The notes beneath the pieces are model-generated. The model was not told where the DNA came from. It saw nothing but the letters and a program-made list of their open reading frames with translations, and made no database searches. A program made the translations under genes and the position numbers. A DNA stretch of 50,118 nucleotides from Candidatus Omnitrophota bacterium. GTDB taxonomy: Bacteria; Omnitrophota; Gorgyraeia; B26-G9. How positions within the stretch are numbered: position 1 is the first letter of the stretch; each line of letters begins with the position of its first letter. This document shows, in pieces, positions 42,413 through 50,118 of this stretch. The DNA lies in contig JAHJAO010000053.1 in the NCBI GenBank assembly GCA_018813905.1, positions 1 through 50,118 on the forward strand. Reading direction: 5' to 3'.

Positions 42413-43507
42413 ATGAAAGCGCGTAATGTAATGGAAGATATAGCTAAAAAATATCTTGATGAAATATTAATTACGCGTTTTGATGTGTGTAAATGTGCTC
42501 AGTGCCGTGAAGACATGATCGCTTATACGCTTTCGCGTATCCCGCCGCGGTATGTCACGACAGAGTCTGGAACTCTACAGACCATTATGGAGCAGCAAAA
42601 GGTCGAACATGCATCAGAGGTATTGAAGGAACTGGTAAATGCGATTAAAGTTGTCAGCCAGAATCCTCACCGTAAGATAGTGGATGATGAGAACAAAGCC
42701 TATGAGATGTTGATGAGGCAGATTAAGCTGGACCGGGGCGTGGACTTTTCTCAGTACCGCGACCGGGTCCTGAAGCGAAGAATCGCTTTGCGGATGAGGG
42801 CGTGTAATGTTAATTCATATTCGGAGTACCTGCAGGTGCTTATTCATAATTCGGCAGAGTATGAAGAACTGTTTGAAGTATTAACGATAAACGTATCCTC
42901 ATTTTTCCGGGATCAACAAGTATGGGATGCATTAAAGACCAGAATTTTTCCGGGAATAATTGAACAAAAAAAACAAAAAGATTATAAAAAAATTCATATT
43001 TGGAGTGCGGGATGCGCCGGCGGAGAGGAGCCTTACTCGTTAGCCATTTTACTGTATGAGCTTTTAGAGCGCGAAGGCGATGAAATGAAAGCCGAAATTA
43101 CAGCTACGGATATTGATAAAGAAAGCATCCGTGATGCGGAAAAAGGCTTATATGACCGGGGCGTTTTGAAGAATGTCAGCTCGTATTATTTAAAAAGATT
43201 TTTTATCCCGATAAAAGACAAGTATCTTGTTGCCCCGCAGATAAAAAGCTTGGTCAAATTCAAACAGCATGACTTGATCCAAGGCATCCCGATTGCGGGC
43301 GTAGATTTAGTAATATGCCGAAACGTATTTATATATTTTAACCGTAGCTTGCAGGAGCATTTGATCATGAAGTTTTATAACGCTTTGGTATTAAGCGGAT
43401 ATTTTGTCATGGGCAACTCGGAAAATATGCTGGGTGAAGCCAGGCAGCTGTTTTCGGTCGTTGACGGTGACTGCCGGATATTCCAAAAGATCAAGATTGC
43501 CACTTAG
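42413..43507 (+). CDS. cheR: ComFB-CheR fusion: chemoreceptor methyltransferase with N-terminal ComFB domain
   Basis: The 364-residue protein has two parts. Residues 1-95 match the ComFB (late competence protein) domain: a helix, a cysteine set DVCKCAQC (C26, C28, C31), then LSRIPPRYVTTESG and AIKVVSQNP, the same order as in Bacillus ComFB. Residues about 105-364 are CheR: RVLKRRIALRMR (receptor-contact helix), TINVSSFFRD, SAM-binding WSAGCAGGEEPYSLA (197-210), ATDIDKESI and LVICRNVFIYF. CheR adds methyl groups to chemoreceptor glutamates. ComFB domains have been reported to bind cyclic nucleotides including c-di-GMP, so the fusion could link that signal to adaptation. Confidence 0.88.
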   Translation: MKARNVMEDIAKKYLDEILITRFDVCKCAQCREDMIAYTLSRIPPRYVTTESGTLQTIMEQQKVEHASEVLKELVNAIKVVSQNPHRKIVDDENKAYEMLMRQIKLDRGVDFSQYRDRVLKRRIALRMRACNVNSYSEYLQVLIHNSAEYEELFEVLTINVSSFFRDQQVWDALKTRIFPGIIEQKKQKDYKKIHIWSAGCAGGEEPYSLAILLYELLEREGDEMKAEITATDIDKESIRDAEKGLYDRGVLKNVSSYYLKRFFIPIKDKYLVAPQIKSLVKFKQHDLIQGIPIAGVDLVICRNVFIYFNRSLQEHLIMKFYNALVLSGYFVMGNSENMLGEARQLFSVVDGDCRIFQKIKIAT

Positions 43508-43702
43508 ACTTGCCCAAAGTTCTGCACGCGTACAAATCCTTGTTTTCTTATAAAAAACCGCCAATAAATTTTTCGCGATATATAAACCGAATTGAATACA
43601 TTTTTGCACGGCATTTGAAACCGTCAACGAAAATCATGGCCAATAATTAACATAACAATATTATTTCCAAATAGTTATAGAATAAAATTTAACCGATTTT
43701 TA

Positions 43703-43732
43703 ATGGCAAAATTTAAAGTTTTATGGTATACT
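43703..43732 (+). promoter_or_regulatory. Candidate promoter of the large secreted protein gene
   Basis: An extended -10 element TGGTATACT (TATACT at 43727-43732) with a weak ATGGCA at 43703-43708, 18 bases upstream. It lies 50 bases before the ATG at 43782. The rest of the 274-base gap from 43508 is AT-rich, with no structure I can support. Confidence 0.5.
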
Positions 43733-43781
43733 TTTTTGTCATTTTATGTCGAAATATCAATTCTAATAAAAATAGAGAGTT

Positions 43782-46700
43782 ATGAAGTTTTTTAAGATTT
43801 CCAAGTGGTTATGGGGTAAAGTTACTGTTTTGCTGTTGGTCCCGGCATTTTTGATCTCGGGCACTGTCTGCTGCGACGCTACTAGTTATATGCTGTATGC
43901 CAGCCAAAAAAAAGAAATTGGCACCTTGTCGCCGCAAATGCACATGCAAATAGCGCCATTTCAGGAAGCTTATCAACGTTATGCCCAGTCATTGAAAGAT
44001 GCGATAAGTTCATCACGGATTAATGAAGAAGATGTGTTAGACAGAATCAGCCGAACCCCGCGCCTATTCCTATTGGCATGTAAAGGGGAACTTACCGAAA
44101 CCGCCTATAAACGTTTAACGGGATATGAGGGCAAACAATTAACGGAGATTTTTAGGACTTTGGCGGTTCGAGGATGTATTATACCGATAGGTCCAGGCAC
44201 AGCCGCAACGCAAAAATATCGTCTTAGCGAAAAGGGGGCGGAAGAACTAAGGAGGATTGCTAGGAGGAAAGGCATATCGGATATCGCAAAGTCAAATGCG
44301 GATTTTTCAATCCGGGCATATTTTAAATCCGTGAATATGCGTGATGAACAAGAAAGAGAGAAAGTGGAAGAATGTCTGTTCAAAAACTATCCGTTCATTG
44401 TTACCAAGGATGATCAGCCCATCGATAAATTTGAACCAGGGCTTTTCGGACTGATTTGCGGTATGTATCGCTTAAACAATATTTATGTTCCTGATCTAAA
44501 AATGGCGAATATAAACCATCGCGGTCAAGGACACTATATCGAATGCGCCATTGGTTTATTTGATAAGTTGGGAGCAGAGGAAGCGGTGGAAGATCTTAGG
44601 TGGTTTAAGGAAATATCTAAGGATTACGCTTATCCGGAGTTGCGGCAAAAGATATTCTATAATTACTGCCTAAGCTGGTTTTTTGCCCTGAGTTTTTTTG
44701 ACGCGCGGGTTTTAGCAGATAAATTATTTTCTCCGAGCGAACAAACTTCTCCGGCCTACGATAAAATATCATGGAATTATTTTCAGAAAGAGTTGTTTGA
44801 TTATTTGCAAAAAGAAAATAAGGATCTGTGCGCAGGAGTAATGTCCGATGCCATAACGGATACAGAATACCTAAAGGAGTTCTATAAAAATTTGCTCGCC
44901 AATATATTCAGCACGTTTACGGACGGAAAGGTAAATTCCGACGGAAGTATAGAAAGAAATACACAAATTAGTGGGGGGAGGGCATGGTTTATAAGCGAGA
45001 TTATTTTATTTATGGTGGAACGGGGATTTGTGCAAGAGGTTATTGCCGGTATAAATGGGATCATTGAAGCGCGTGACAGGTTAACAGGCTCGGATTACCC
45101 GGCACAAGGGATGGATATGCTGCTGCGGGAGCTGTTAACGGATGATGATTTGCACCGTAGCGTTTATTTGCATATCGACATCGACAAAGCAGTTCCGGGA
45201 TGGCGAATGGATAGGATTATTAATATAAAAAACACTCAAACGGTCATCGAACAGATTACGGAACTAATAATCAGACATTTCGGCGAGCGTAGAATTGCCG
45301 ATATTGAATCATTCGGACAAATAGAAACTGTCTGGAAGGCGCTTCAGGAATATCACTTAAGGGAAAAAACAGATAGAAGCAGCCTTGCTTATAAAGACGA
45401 ATGGGTAGAAAGTTTTATTTCGTTGATTTCCGGTTTTAGCGGTACGGTATGGCCGTTGGTCACGGCGGATATCCGTTATTTGCAAAAGAGAAATGAAAAA
45501 AATATTATCAATTGGTACCTTGAGGCCATCCGGCTGTATTCGTTTATGCAGATATCCGCAAAAAACGAAATTTTGGATCTGCCGCTTGAAGGAAGTTTTC
45601 TGGCGGTGTTCGGTAAATTCTATCAATCTCTCGCGTCCCGGGACTTAACCCTGGCCTGTATTAAAAATATCGCCGGCGGTCTTTGCTATCCGCCTTTATT
45701 GAGGACAGAAAAGGCTGGACTTATTGTGCGCGAGATGTTTACCGGCGTTAATTTCTTGTGGCGGGTTACGATATTAGCGGAAGTTGCCCGGATCTTCCTG
45801 CGGGAATGGGTTATGCTGAATACGGCTTTTAACCGTCAAGAAAAGGAAAAAATAACAGCGATAAACGGTATCTTGAGCATATTAAAGCCGGAGGAAGTTA
45901 TTAAAGTTAAAGAATTAACCGGGGAGGATTTTTCTGACATGTTGGAATTGATAGCGATATTTCCGTATCTTTTTCGACAGTCGGAGAAGTCGGTACGCAA
46001 ACTTATGCCAATGCTTACGCGTTATGAGCCGAAAAAACGGTTTTCAAAATCTGTATATAGCAGTTTAAGCCAGTTATTGCCAGTGTTGAAAGAAGTCTGT
46101 CTGATAAGCGTAGGGGGGAAATTAACTTCAGATAAGTCTTCCATCGATGAGCATAATGGATTATCCTATCGGATGAATTGGCTGTTTAACTTTTTTTATT
46201 CCGTTTTAGATAATATTTCTGCGCATTGCGAAAGCGAACGTGTTTTTTGCGAGATTCTTGCACTGGAGATGAGATATTTCAGTAGATTCCAGACTAAAAT
46301 TGCTTCTGCCTTAGCGCGGCAGACTTTTTCCTGCGGCGTGCATGAAACTTTAGGCAGATATGCTTGCTTCACTGGGGTAGAAGAGCCAGGCGATATAATT
46401 GGAAATATAGAGGAAGCGTTACTTGCGATTTTCCGGCTGGCAAAAAGTGAATCTAGGCAGCAGGATTATATAGGGGTATGCAGTATTTTGCTGAATAAAG
46501 GTATTGATTTTCACCCGTTTTTATTAAGGCTTTGGCAGTTGCATAAGGAACGGAAAGTTGACGGGTTTTCGTTTTATAAGAATTTTCCCCAGTTGCGAGA
46601 ACTTATTAGTTCTGAAGTTGTTGATTCGGCCGACAAAATTAAACTATTGGAATCGCTGCTGTCACCGGATATTAAAAGCGATGATGCTAATGTCGCAGGG

Positions 46701-46802
46701 ACAGTCGGATCAGAAAAACCGGGAAGCTTTATTGCCCAAAAAATACCCGGAGGGATAAATAGCGCACTTCTTGCGTCCGGACTTATAGAAGCGGCGATTT
46801 AG
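43782..46802 (+). CDS. Large secreted or membrane-anchored protein of unknown family
   Basis: A 1006-residue orphan. It begins with a basic segment and hydrophobic stretch (KVTVLLLVPAFLISGTV, residues 13-29) that reads as a signal peptide or anchor; no clean lipobox is seen. Residues about 92-160 resemble a winged helix (LTETAYKRLTGYEGKQLTEI, then KYRLSEKGAEELRRIA), unusual in an exported protein. The remainder is mostly helical and charged, with no transporter, enzyme or repeat signature I recognise. Its C-terminus (PGGINSALLASGLIEAAI) is hydrophobic and Gly/Ala-rich. The last long stretch has scattered cysteines but no motif. The gene has its own candidate promoter and ends 30 bases from the convergent comM gene. 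No function can be assigned. Confidence 0.7.
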   Translation: MKFFKISKWLWGKVTVLLLVPAFLISGTVCCDATSYMLYASQKKEIGTLSPQMHMQIAPFQEAYQRYAQSLKDAISSSRINEEDVLDRISRTPRLFLLACKGELTETAYKRLTGYEGKQLTEIFRTLAVRGCIIPIGPGTAATQKYRLSEKGAEELRRIARRKGISDIAKSNADFSIRAYFKSVNMRDEQEREKVEECLFKNYPFIVTKDDQPIDKFEPGLFGLICGMYRLNNIYVPDLKMANINHRGQGHYIECAIGLFDKLGAEEAVEDLRWFKEISKDYAYPELRQKIFYNYCLSWFFALSFFDARVLADKLFSPSEQTSPAYDKISWNYFQKELFDYLQKENKDLCAGVMSDAITDTEYLKEFYKNLLANIFSTFTDGKVNSDGSIERNTQISGGRAWFISEIILFMVERGFVQEVIAGINGIIEARDRLTGSDYPAQGMDMLLRELLTDDDLHRSVYLHIDIDKAVPGWRMDRIINIKNTQTVIEQITELIIRHFGERRIADIESFGQIETVWKALQEYHLREKTDRSSLAYKDEWVESFISLISGFSGTVWPLVTADIRYLQKRNEKNIINWYLEAIRLYSFMQISAKNEILDLPLEGSFLAVFGKFYQSLASRDLTLACIKNIAGGLCYPPLLRTEKAGLIVREMFTGVNFLWRVTILAEVARIFLREWVMLNTAFNRQEKEKITAINGILSILKPEEVIKVKELTGEDFSDMLELIAIFPYLFRQSEKSVRKLMPMLTRYEPKKRFSKSVYSSLSQLLPVLKEVCLISVGGKLTSDKSSIDEHNGLSYRMNWLFNFFYSVLDNISAHCESERVFCEILALEMRYFSRFQTKIASALARQTFSCGVHETLGRYACFTGVEEPGDIIGNIEEALLAIFRLAKSESRQQDYIGVCSILLNKGIDFHPFLLRLWQLHKERKVDGFSFYKNFPQLRELISSEVVDSADKIKLLESLLSPDIKSDDANVAGTVGSEKPGSFIAQKIPGGINSALLASGLIEAAI

Positions 46803-46832
46803 TAATTCAGTAAAAAACAAAATTTTGCATGG

Positions 46833-48362
46833 TTAACCAATAACATTTCTATCCAAACTTCGGTACTGAACCGCTTCGGCGATATGCTCGGCACAAATTG
46901 TATCACTTTTAGCCATGTCCGCAACTGTTCTGGCCACCTTTAAAATCTTATCATAGGCGCGTGCGGAGAGGCCCAACTCATCTACCGCCATCTTCAGAAG
47001 TTTTTTGCAATCTTCGTTTAAAAAACAGTGTTTTTTGATTTGAGCGGGGTTCATATGGGCATTGGCGAAAATCCGGCTCTTTTTTAGCCGTTTTAACTGA
47101 ATCTTTTTTGCCTGCTCGACGCGTTTTCTTATCTGGCGGGAATTTTCGCTTTTGGGCTCAGCCATGAGGTCTTTATAATTTATCGGCGGTACTTCAATAT
47201 GAATGTCGATGCGGTCAAGAAGCGGACCGGATATTTTAGAACGGTACTGCTCAATGCGGCAAGGAGTGCACCGGCAGACTTTTGTCGGATGCGTAAAATA
47301 ACCGCAGGGACAGGGATTCATGGCGCAAACCAGCATAAAACGCGATGGGAAGGTTACGGTTTTTGCGGCTCTGGAGACAATGACTTTTCCTTCTTCCAAT
47401 GGCTGACGCAGTGATTCTAAAACATTGCGGTTGAATTCAGGCAGTTCATCAAGAAAAAGTATGCCGTTATGAGCCAGGCTGATCTCACCCGGACGGGGGA
47501 TAGACCCGCCGCCGACTAAGGCCACATCGCTTGTAGTATGATGGGGACTGCGAAAAGGCCGCCTAGCTATAAATGAGTTTTTGTCTAAGAGAAGTCCGCT
47601 GATGCTGTAAATTTTTGTTGTTTCCAGCGCTTCCTCCAGGCTCATTTTAGGCAAGATTGTTGGGATGCGTTTTGCCAGCATGGTTTTTCCCGAACCCGGC
47701 GGCCCGATAAGCAGGATATTGTGATTGCCGGAAACTGCGACTTCGATAGCTCTTCGGGCAAAAGACTGGCCTTTTACTTCATGCATATCCAGTTCATAAT
47801 CGGCTATTTTCTTGAATTCTGCTTTAAAATTACCTTTTTGGGCAGATAACTTAGTGCAATCCTGAAGGAAATCTATTGTTTCGGTAAGTGATTTTACTGG
47901 ATAGACAGAGGCATTGCTAACCATTGCCGCTTCCGTTGCGTTTTCTTCCGGAACGATGAATTTGCGGCGGTGTTTACTTATCTCTAAAATCATCGGTAGC
48001 ATGCCTTTTACCGGCTTTACCGCGCCGTCCAAAGATAACTCCCCGAGAATAACGAAATCTGCCAGATATGGCAAACTTATCTGTCCGCTGGCCGCGATAA
48101 TTCCCAGAGCAATAGGTAAATCATAGGCCGAACCCTCTTTTTTAATATCTGCCGGGGCGAGATTTATTGTGATTCTTTTTATCGGAAATTTAAAGCCGCT
48201 GTTTTTGATTGCCGCCCGAACTCGGTCCTTGGATTCTTTTACCGCCGCGTCAGGCAGGCCGACCACGGAGATCTGAGGCAGGCCTTTTGATACATCCACC
48301 TCAATTCCAATGGGGTAAGCATCAACACCTAATACCCCGGCACTGGATACTTTCGCTAACAT
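46833..48362 (-). CDS. comM: YifB/ComM-family Mg-chelatase-like AAA+ ATPase
   Basis: The start is placed at ATG 48362-48360 (509 residues): a GAGGG site lies about seven bases upstream and the conserved N-terminus MLAKVSSAGVLGVDAYPIGI begins there. Upstream in-frame ATGs are less likely. A ChlI-type fold follows: SKGLPQISVVGLPDAAVKES, IPKR/IKRITINLAPADIKKEG, Walker A IGPPGSGKTMLAKRIP, Walker B LFLDELPEFNR and the zinc-like CAMNPCPCGYF. ComM is a hexameric helicase for branch migration during natural transformation. It is the only long gene on the minus strand. Confidence 0.93.
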   Translation of the reverse strand: MLAKVSSAGVLGVDAYPIGIEVDVSKGLPQISVVGLPDAAVKESKDRVRAAIKNSGFKFPIKRITINLAPADIKKEGSAYDLPIALGIIAASGQISLPYLADFVILGELSLDGAVKPVKGMLPMILEISKHRRKFIVPEENATEAAMVSNASVYPVKSLTETIDFLQDCTKLSAQKGNFKAEFKKIADYELDMHEVKGQSFARRAIEVAVSGNHNILLIGPPGSGKTMLAKRIPTILPKMSLEEALETTKIYSISGLLLDKNSFIARRPFRSPHHTTSDVALVGGGSIPRPGEISLAHNGILFLDELPEFNRNVLESLRQPLEEGKVIVSRAAKTVTFPSRFMLVCAMNPCPCGYFTHPTKVCRCTPCRIEQYRSKISGPLLDRIDIHIEVPPINYKDLMAEPKSENSRQIRKRVEQAKKIQLKRLKKSRIFANAHMNPAQIKKHCFLNEDCKKLLKMAVDELGLSARAYDKILKVARTVADMAKSDTICAEHIAEAVQYRSLDRNVIG

Positions 48363-48408
48363 ATTGTAGTCCCTCATGTTAGATGGATAAAAGAATTGGG
48401 TATAAGAG

Positions 48409-48437
48409 ATTATAGTTTTGATGCAGAGATAAGTCAA
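48409..48437 (-). promoter_or_regulatory. Sigma70 promoter of comM
   Basis: Read on the minus strand: TTGACT (48437-48432), 17 bases, then TATAAT (48414-48409). This is almost consensus and places the transcript start near 48402, about 40 bases ahead of the ATG. Confidence 0.8.
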
Positions 48438-48444
48438 TAAAAAA

Positions 48445-48473
48445 TTGCTTTTTTAAAGAAACTGTATTATAAT
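48445..48473 (+). promoter_or_regulatory. Promoter of the DUF212 gene, possibly leaderless
   Basis: TATAAT at 48468-48473 with a weak TTGCTT at 48445-48450, 17 bases upstream. The initiating ATG is at 48483, nine bases past the -10, so transcription would start at or just before the codon. No ribosome-binding site is visible. It stands back-to-back with the comM promoter. Confidence 0.6.
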
Positions 48474-48482
48474 TAAAAAGCT

Positions 48483-48947
48483 ATGCAGATACAAGGCAGT
48501 GATTTTTTTGCTGAACTTATAAAAAATCGGATAATCGGGGCTTCTTTTTCTTCCTGGATTGCCGCGCAGAGCATTAAGGTAGTATCCGGGCTCATAAAGG
48601 AGAAACGTTTTGATTTCCGCTGGATTATGGAAACCGGCGGGATGCCCAGTGCGCATTCAGCCGGCGTGAGCGCTTTAGCGACTGCAGTAGGCTTATATGC
48701 AGGTTTTGATAGTGTTGTTTTTGCGATAACGGCTATTTTTGCGTTAATTATCATGTTTGATGCCCAGGGATTAAGACGCATGTCCGGTCTGCAGGCCGAA
48801 GCGCTTAACCGGCTCATCGAAGATATCTATTTAAACCGCGGGATCAAAATGGATTTATTGAAAGAACTTATCGGCCATACGCCGATTGAGGTTTTTTTTG
48901 GCGCGATGTTAGGCATTTGGATTGCCGTATTAATTATGACCTTTTAG
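48483..48947 (+). CDS. DUF212 divergent PAP2-family membrane protein
   Basis: A 154-residue membrane protein. It has the family signature METGGMPSAHSAGVSALATA, where the S-A-H set is related to the PAP2 phosphatase motif, then IMFDAQGLRRMSGLQAEALN and a final ELIGHTPIEVFFGAMLG. About four hydrophobic segments are present. The function of the bacterial family is unknown; phosphatidic acid phosphatase activity is a possibility from the PAP2 kinship. It is transcribed away from comM and toward the L,D-transpeptidase gene. Confidence 0.9.
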   Translation: MQIQGSDFFAELIKNRIIGASFSSWIAAQSIKVVSGLIKEKRFDFRWIMETGGMPSAHSAGVSALATAVGLYAGFDSVVFAITAIFALIIMFDAQGLRRMSGLQAEALNRLIEDIYLNRGIKMDLLKELIGHTPIEVFFGAMLGIWIAVLIMTF

Positions 48948-48967
48948 ATGATTATGAGGGGGAGCAT

Positions 48968-49891
48968 ATGAGGCGAAGCATAGTATATCTTTTTATAATT
49001 GTGGGCATAGTATTTATATTTATGCGGTTTAATGTAAATTCTGTCCGGTTGAAGCCGAAAGAAAAAAAAGAGGAAGCTCCATATTCGCAAGTTATGTTAA
49101 ATCGAGCGATGCAGCAAAAGAACGAAAAGCCGGAGGAGGCCCTGAAGATTTTTGAAAATATTATAGTTCAGTTCCCGCAAAGTAAAGAAGCGCCCAGCGC
49201 CCTAATCGAAATGGCCAATATCTATAAAGATAAAGGGCAGGTATTGAAGCAAAAAGAAGCTCTGGTGAAATTGATAAGCACTTATTCGGAAAGCGCATTA
49301 GTAGCTGCCGCCGGAAAAAGACTAGGACAGTTGAATATAGATATACTTTTTTCTACAGAAAAGACATCGGATAGTTTTCTTTATGAGGTCCAACCCGGCG
49401 ATAATCTGTACAAGATTGCGAAGAATAATAATACTACCGTGGAACTGTTAATGAAAAGCAACAATTTGTCCGATACCCTGATTAGGCCGGGAATGAAATT
49501 AAAAGTGAATCAAGCGGTGTTTAGTATCGAAATAGACAAAAGCGAAAAGACATTAACTTTTTTGGGCGATAGTGAGGCCCTGAAGACTTATCCGATTGCC
49601 GTGGGCGCTGACGATTCTCCCACTCCGGTCGGCCAATTCAAGATTGTAAACCGGATTGTAGAGCCGGTATGGTATAAAGCCGGCGCGATAGTGCCTGCAG
49701 GCAGCCCTGAAAATATCCTGGGAAGCCGCTGGCTGGGACTATCCGATCCGGGCTATGGCATTCATGGGACGGTGGATTCAAATCCTATCGGGCAGCAGAG
49801 TACTCAAGGGTGCATAAGAATGAAAAACGAGGATGTGGAAGAGTTGTTTATTATCGTACCGGTGGGAACGCAGATTAGCATTAAAGATTAA
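48968..49891 (+). CDS. LysM-domain L,D-transpeptidase (YkuD) with TPR-like N-terminus
   Basis: The 307-residue protein starts at ATG 48968 with GAGGGGGAG upstream; an in-frame TTG at 48917 is less likely. One membrane helix (about residues 4-20) anchors it on the periplasmic side. Residues 35-120 carry tetratricopeptide-like repeats (KPEEALKIFENIIVQFPQSK). LysM, about 138-180, is YEVQPGDNLYKIAKNNNT. The catalytic domain has H266 (YGIHGTVDSNP) and C282 in STQGCIRM, the expected His-Cys spacing. It should make 3-3 cross-links or attach proteins to DAP-type peptidoglycan, consistent with the MurE type in this window. Confidence 0.92.
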   Translation: MRRSIVYLFIIVGIVFIFMRFNVNSVRLKPKEKKEEAPYSQVMLNRAMQQKNEKPEEALKIFENIIVQFPQSKEAPSALIEMANIYKDKGQVLKQKEALVKLISTYSESALVAAAGKRLGQLNIDILFSTEKTSDSFLYEVQPGDNLYKIAKNNNTTVELLMKSNNLSDTLIRPGMKLKVNQAVFSIEIDKSEKTLTFLGDSEALKTYPIAVGADDSPTPVGQFKIVNRIVEPVWYKAGAIVPAGSPENILGSRWLGLSDPGYGIHGTVDSNPIGQQSTQGCIRMKNEDVEELFIIVPVGTQISIKD

Positions 49892-49906
49892 ACTGGGATT
49901 AAAGTT

Positions 49907-50118
49907 ATGAACGGGACAGGTTTGGATTTTGAAAGGCCGATTTTAGAGCTGGAACAGAAAATAAAAGAACTGAAAAGTTTTTCCAGCGGACGAAAAATTG
50001 ATCTGGGCGATGAAATCAACAAGTTTGAAGATAAACTAAAAATGCTCAAACAGGAGATTTTTGGCAATCTTACTCCCTGGCAAAAAGTGCAGATAGCCCG
50101 CCATCCCAAGAGGCCTTA
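49907..50118 (+). CDS. accA: Acetyl-CoA carboxylase carboxyltransferase subunit alpha (3'-truncated)
   Basis: ATG 49907 opens a frame that runs off the right edge after 70 residues. The N-terminus ([17 protein letters not shown]), [17 protein letters not shown] and [17 protein letters not shown] are hallmark AccA features. The enzyme transfers carboxyl from carboxybiotin to acetyl-CoA to make malonyl-CoA for fatty acid synthesis. Only the helical N-terminal region is in the window; the crotonase-fold core is missing. Confidence 0.93.
   Translation, partial: MNGTGLDFERPILELEQKIKELKSFSSGRKIDLGDEINKFEDKLKMLKQEIFGNLTPWQKVQIARHPKRP

Noticed and set aside
1-50118. Search for tRNA, rRNA, CRISPR arrays, transposases and phage genes
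   Set aside because: Gaps between genes are short (longest about 274 bases), with no cloverleaf, repeated spacer pattern or transposase-like product seen by eye. A tRNA and repeat scan would settle this.

Overview
The window is a gene-dense bacterial chromosome segment, moderately AT-rich, with nearly all genes on the + strand. It looks like a diderm: MurE carries the DNPR motif of meso-diaminopimelate ligases, and Lgt, LspA and an O-antigen-ligase-type polymerase are present. The gene mix (classic dcw cluster, type IV pilus ATPase, many radical SAM enzymes, a very large secreted protein of unknown family) resembles Candidatus Omnitrophota or a relative. That assignment is inference from style, not from a marker tree.

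Positions 1-10134 hold a surface-polysaccharide locus. It contains an FAD-dependent mutase/oxidase-like protein, a NodB-type deacetylase, a sugar-nucleotide epimerase/dehydratase, two tandem radical SAM paralogues with extra C-terminal cysteines, a tandem-GNAT acetyltransferase, a GT2 glycosyltransferase, an O-antigen ligase with C-terminal TPRs and a polyprenol-phosphate-sugar synthase. Genes abut or overlap by 1-4 bases, so this is probably one operon. By eye it is more AT-rich than what follows.

Positions 10306-27004 hold the division and cell-wall cluster: mraZ-rsmH-ftsL-ftsI-murE-murF-mraY-murD-ftsW-murG-murC-murB-ddl-ftsQ-ftsA. It has a near-consensus sigma70 promoter and a textbook three-repeat MraZ operator. 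The ftsL reading frame carries an in-frame TAA inside its only membrane segment. ftsZ does not follow ftsA; a response regulator with an HD-GYP domain does.

Positions 27020-34718 are a signalling and motility block: HD-GYP regulator, PilT-like ATPase, B12-type radical SAM protein, a membrane histidine kinase with a CxxCH heme-attachment motif in its sensor domain, a soluble sister kinase, a stand-alone receiver, and a receiver-GAF-GGDEF diguanylate cyclase. Housekeeping genes follow (PLPBP/YggS, proC, ileS, a DksA/TraR zinc-finger protein, lspA, lgt, rluD).

Positions 41693-43507 are a two-gene chemotaxis unit: a CheC-type phosphatase and a CheR methyltransferase fused to an N-terminal ComFB domain. 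With the cyclase and HD-GYP protein nearby, this suggests a local c-di-GMP writer, eraser and reader set acting on pili and chemotaxis. The rest holds a 1006-residue secreted orphan, a divergently transcribed comM/yifB, a DUF212/PAP2-like membrane protein, a LysM-L,D-transpeptidase and the start of accA. No tRNA, rRNA, CRISPR array or insertion sequence was recognised.
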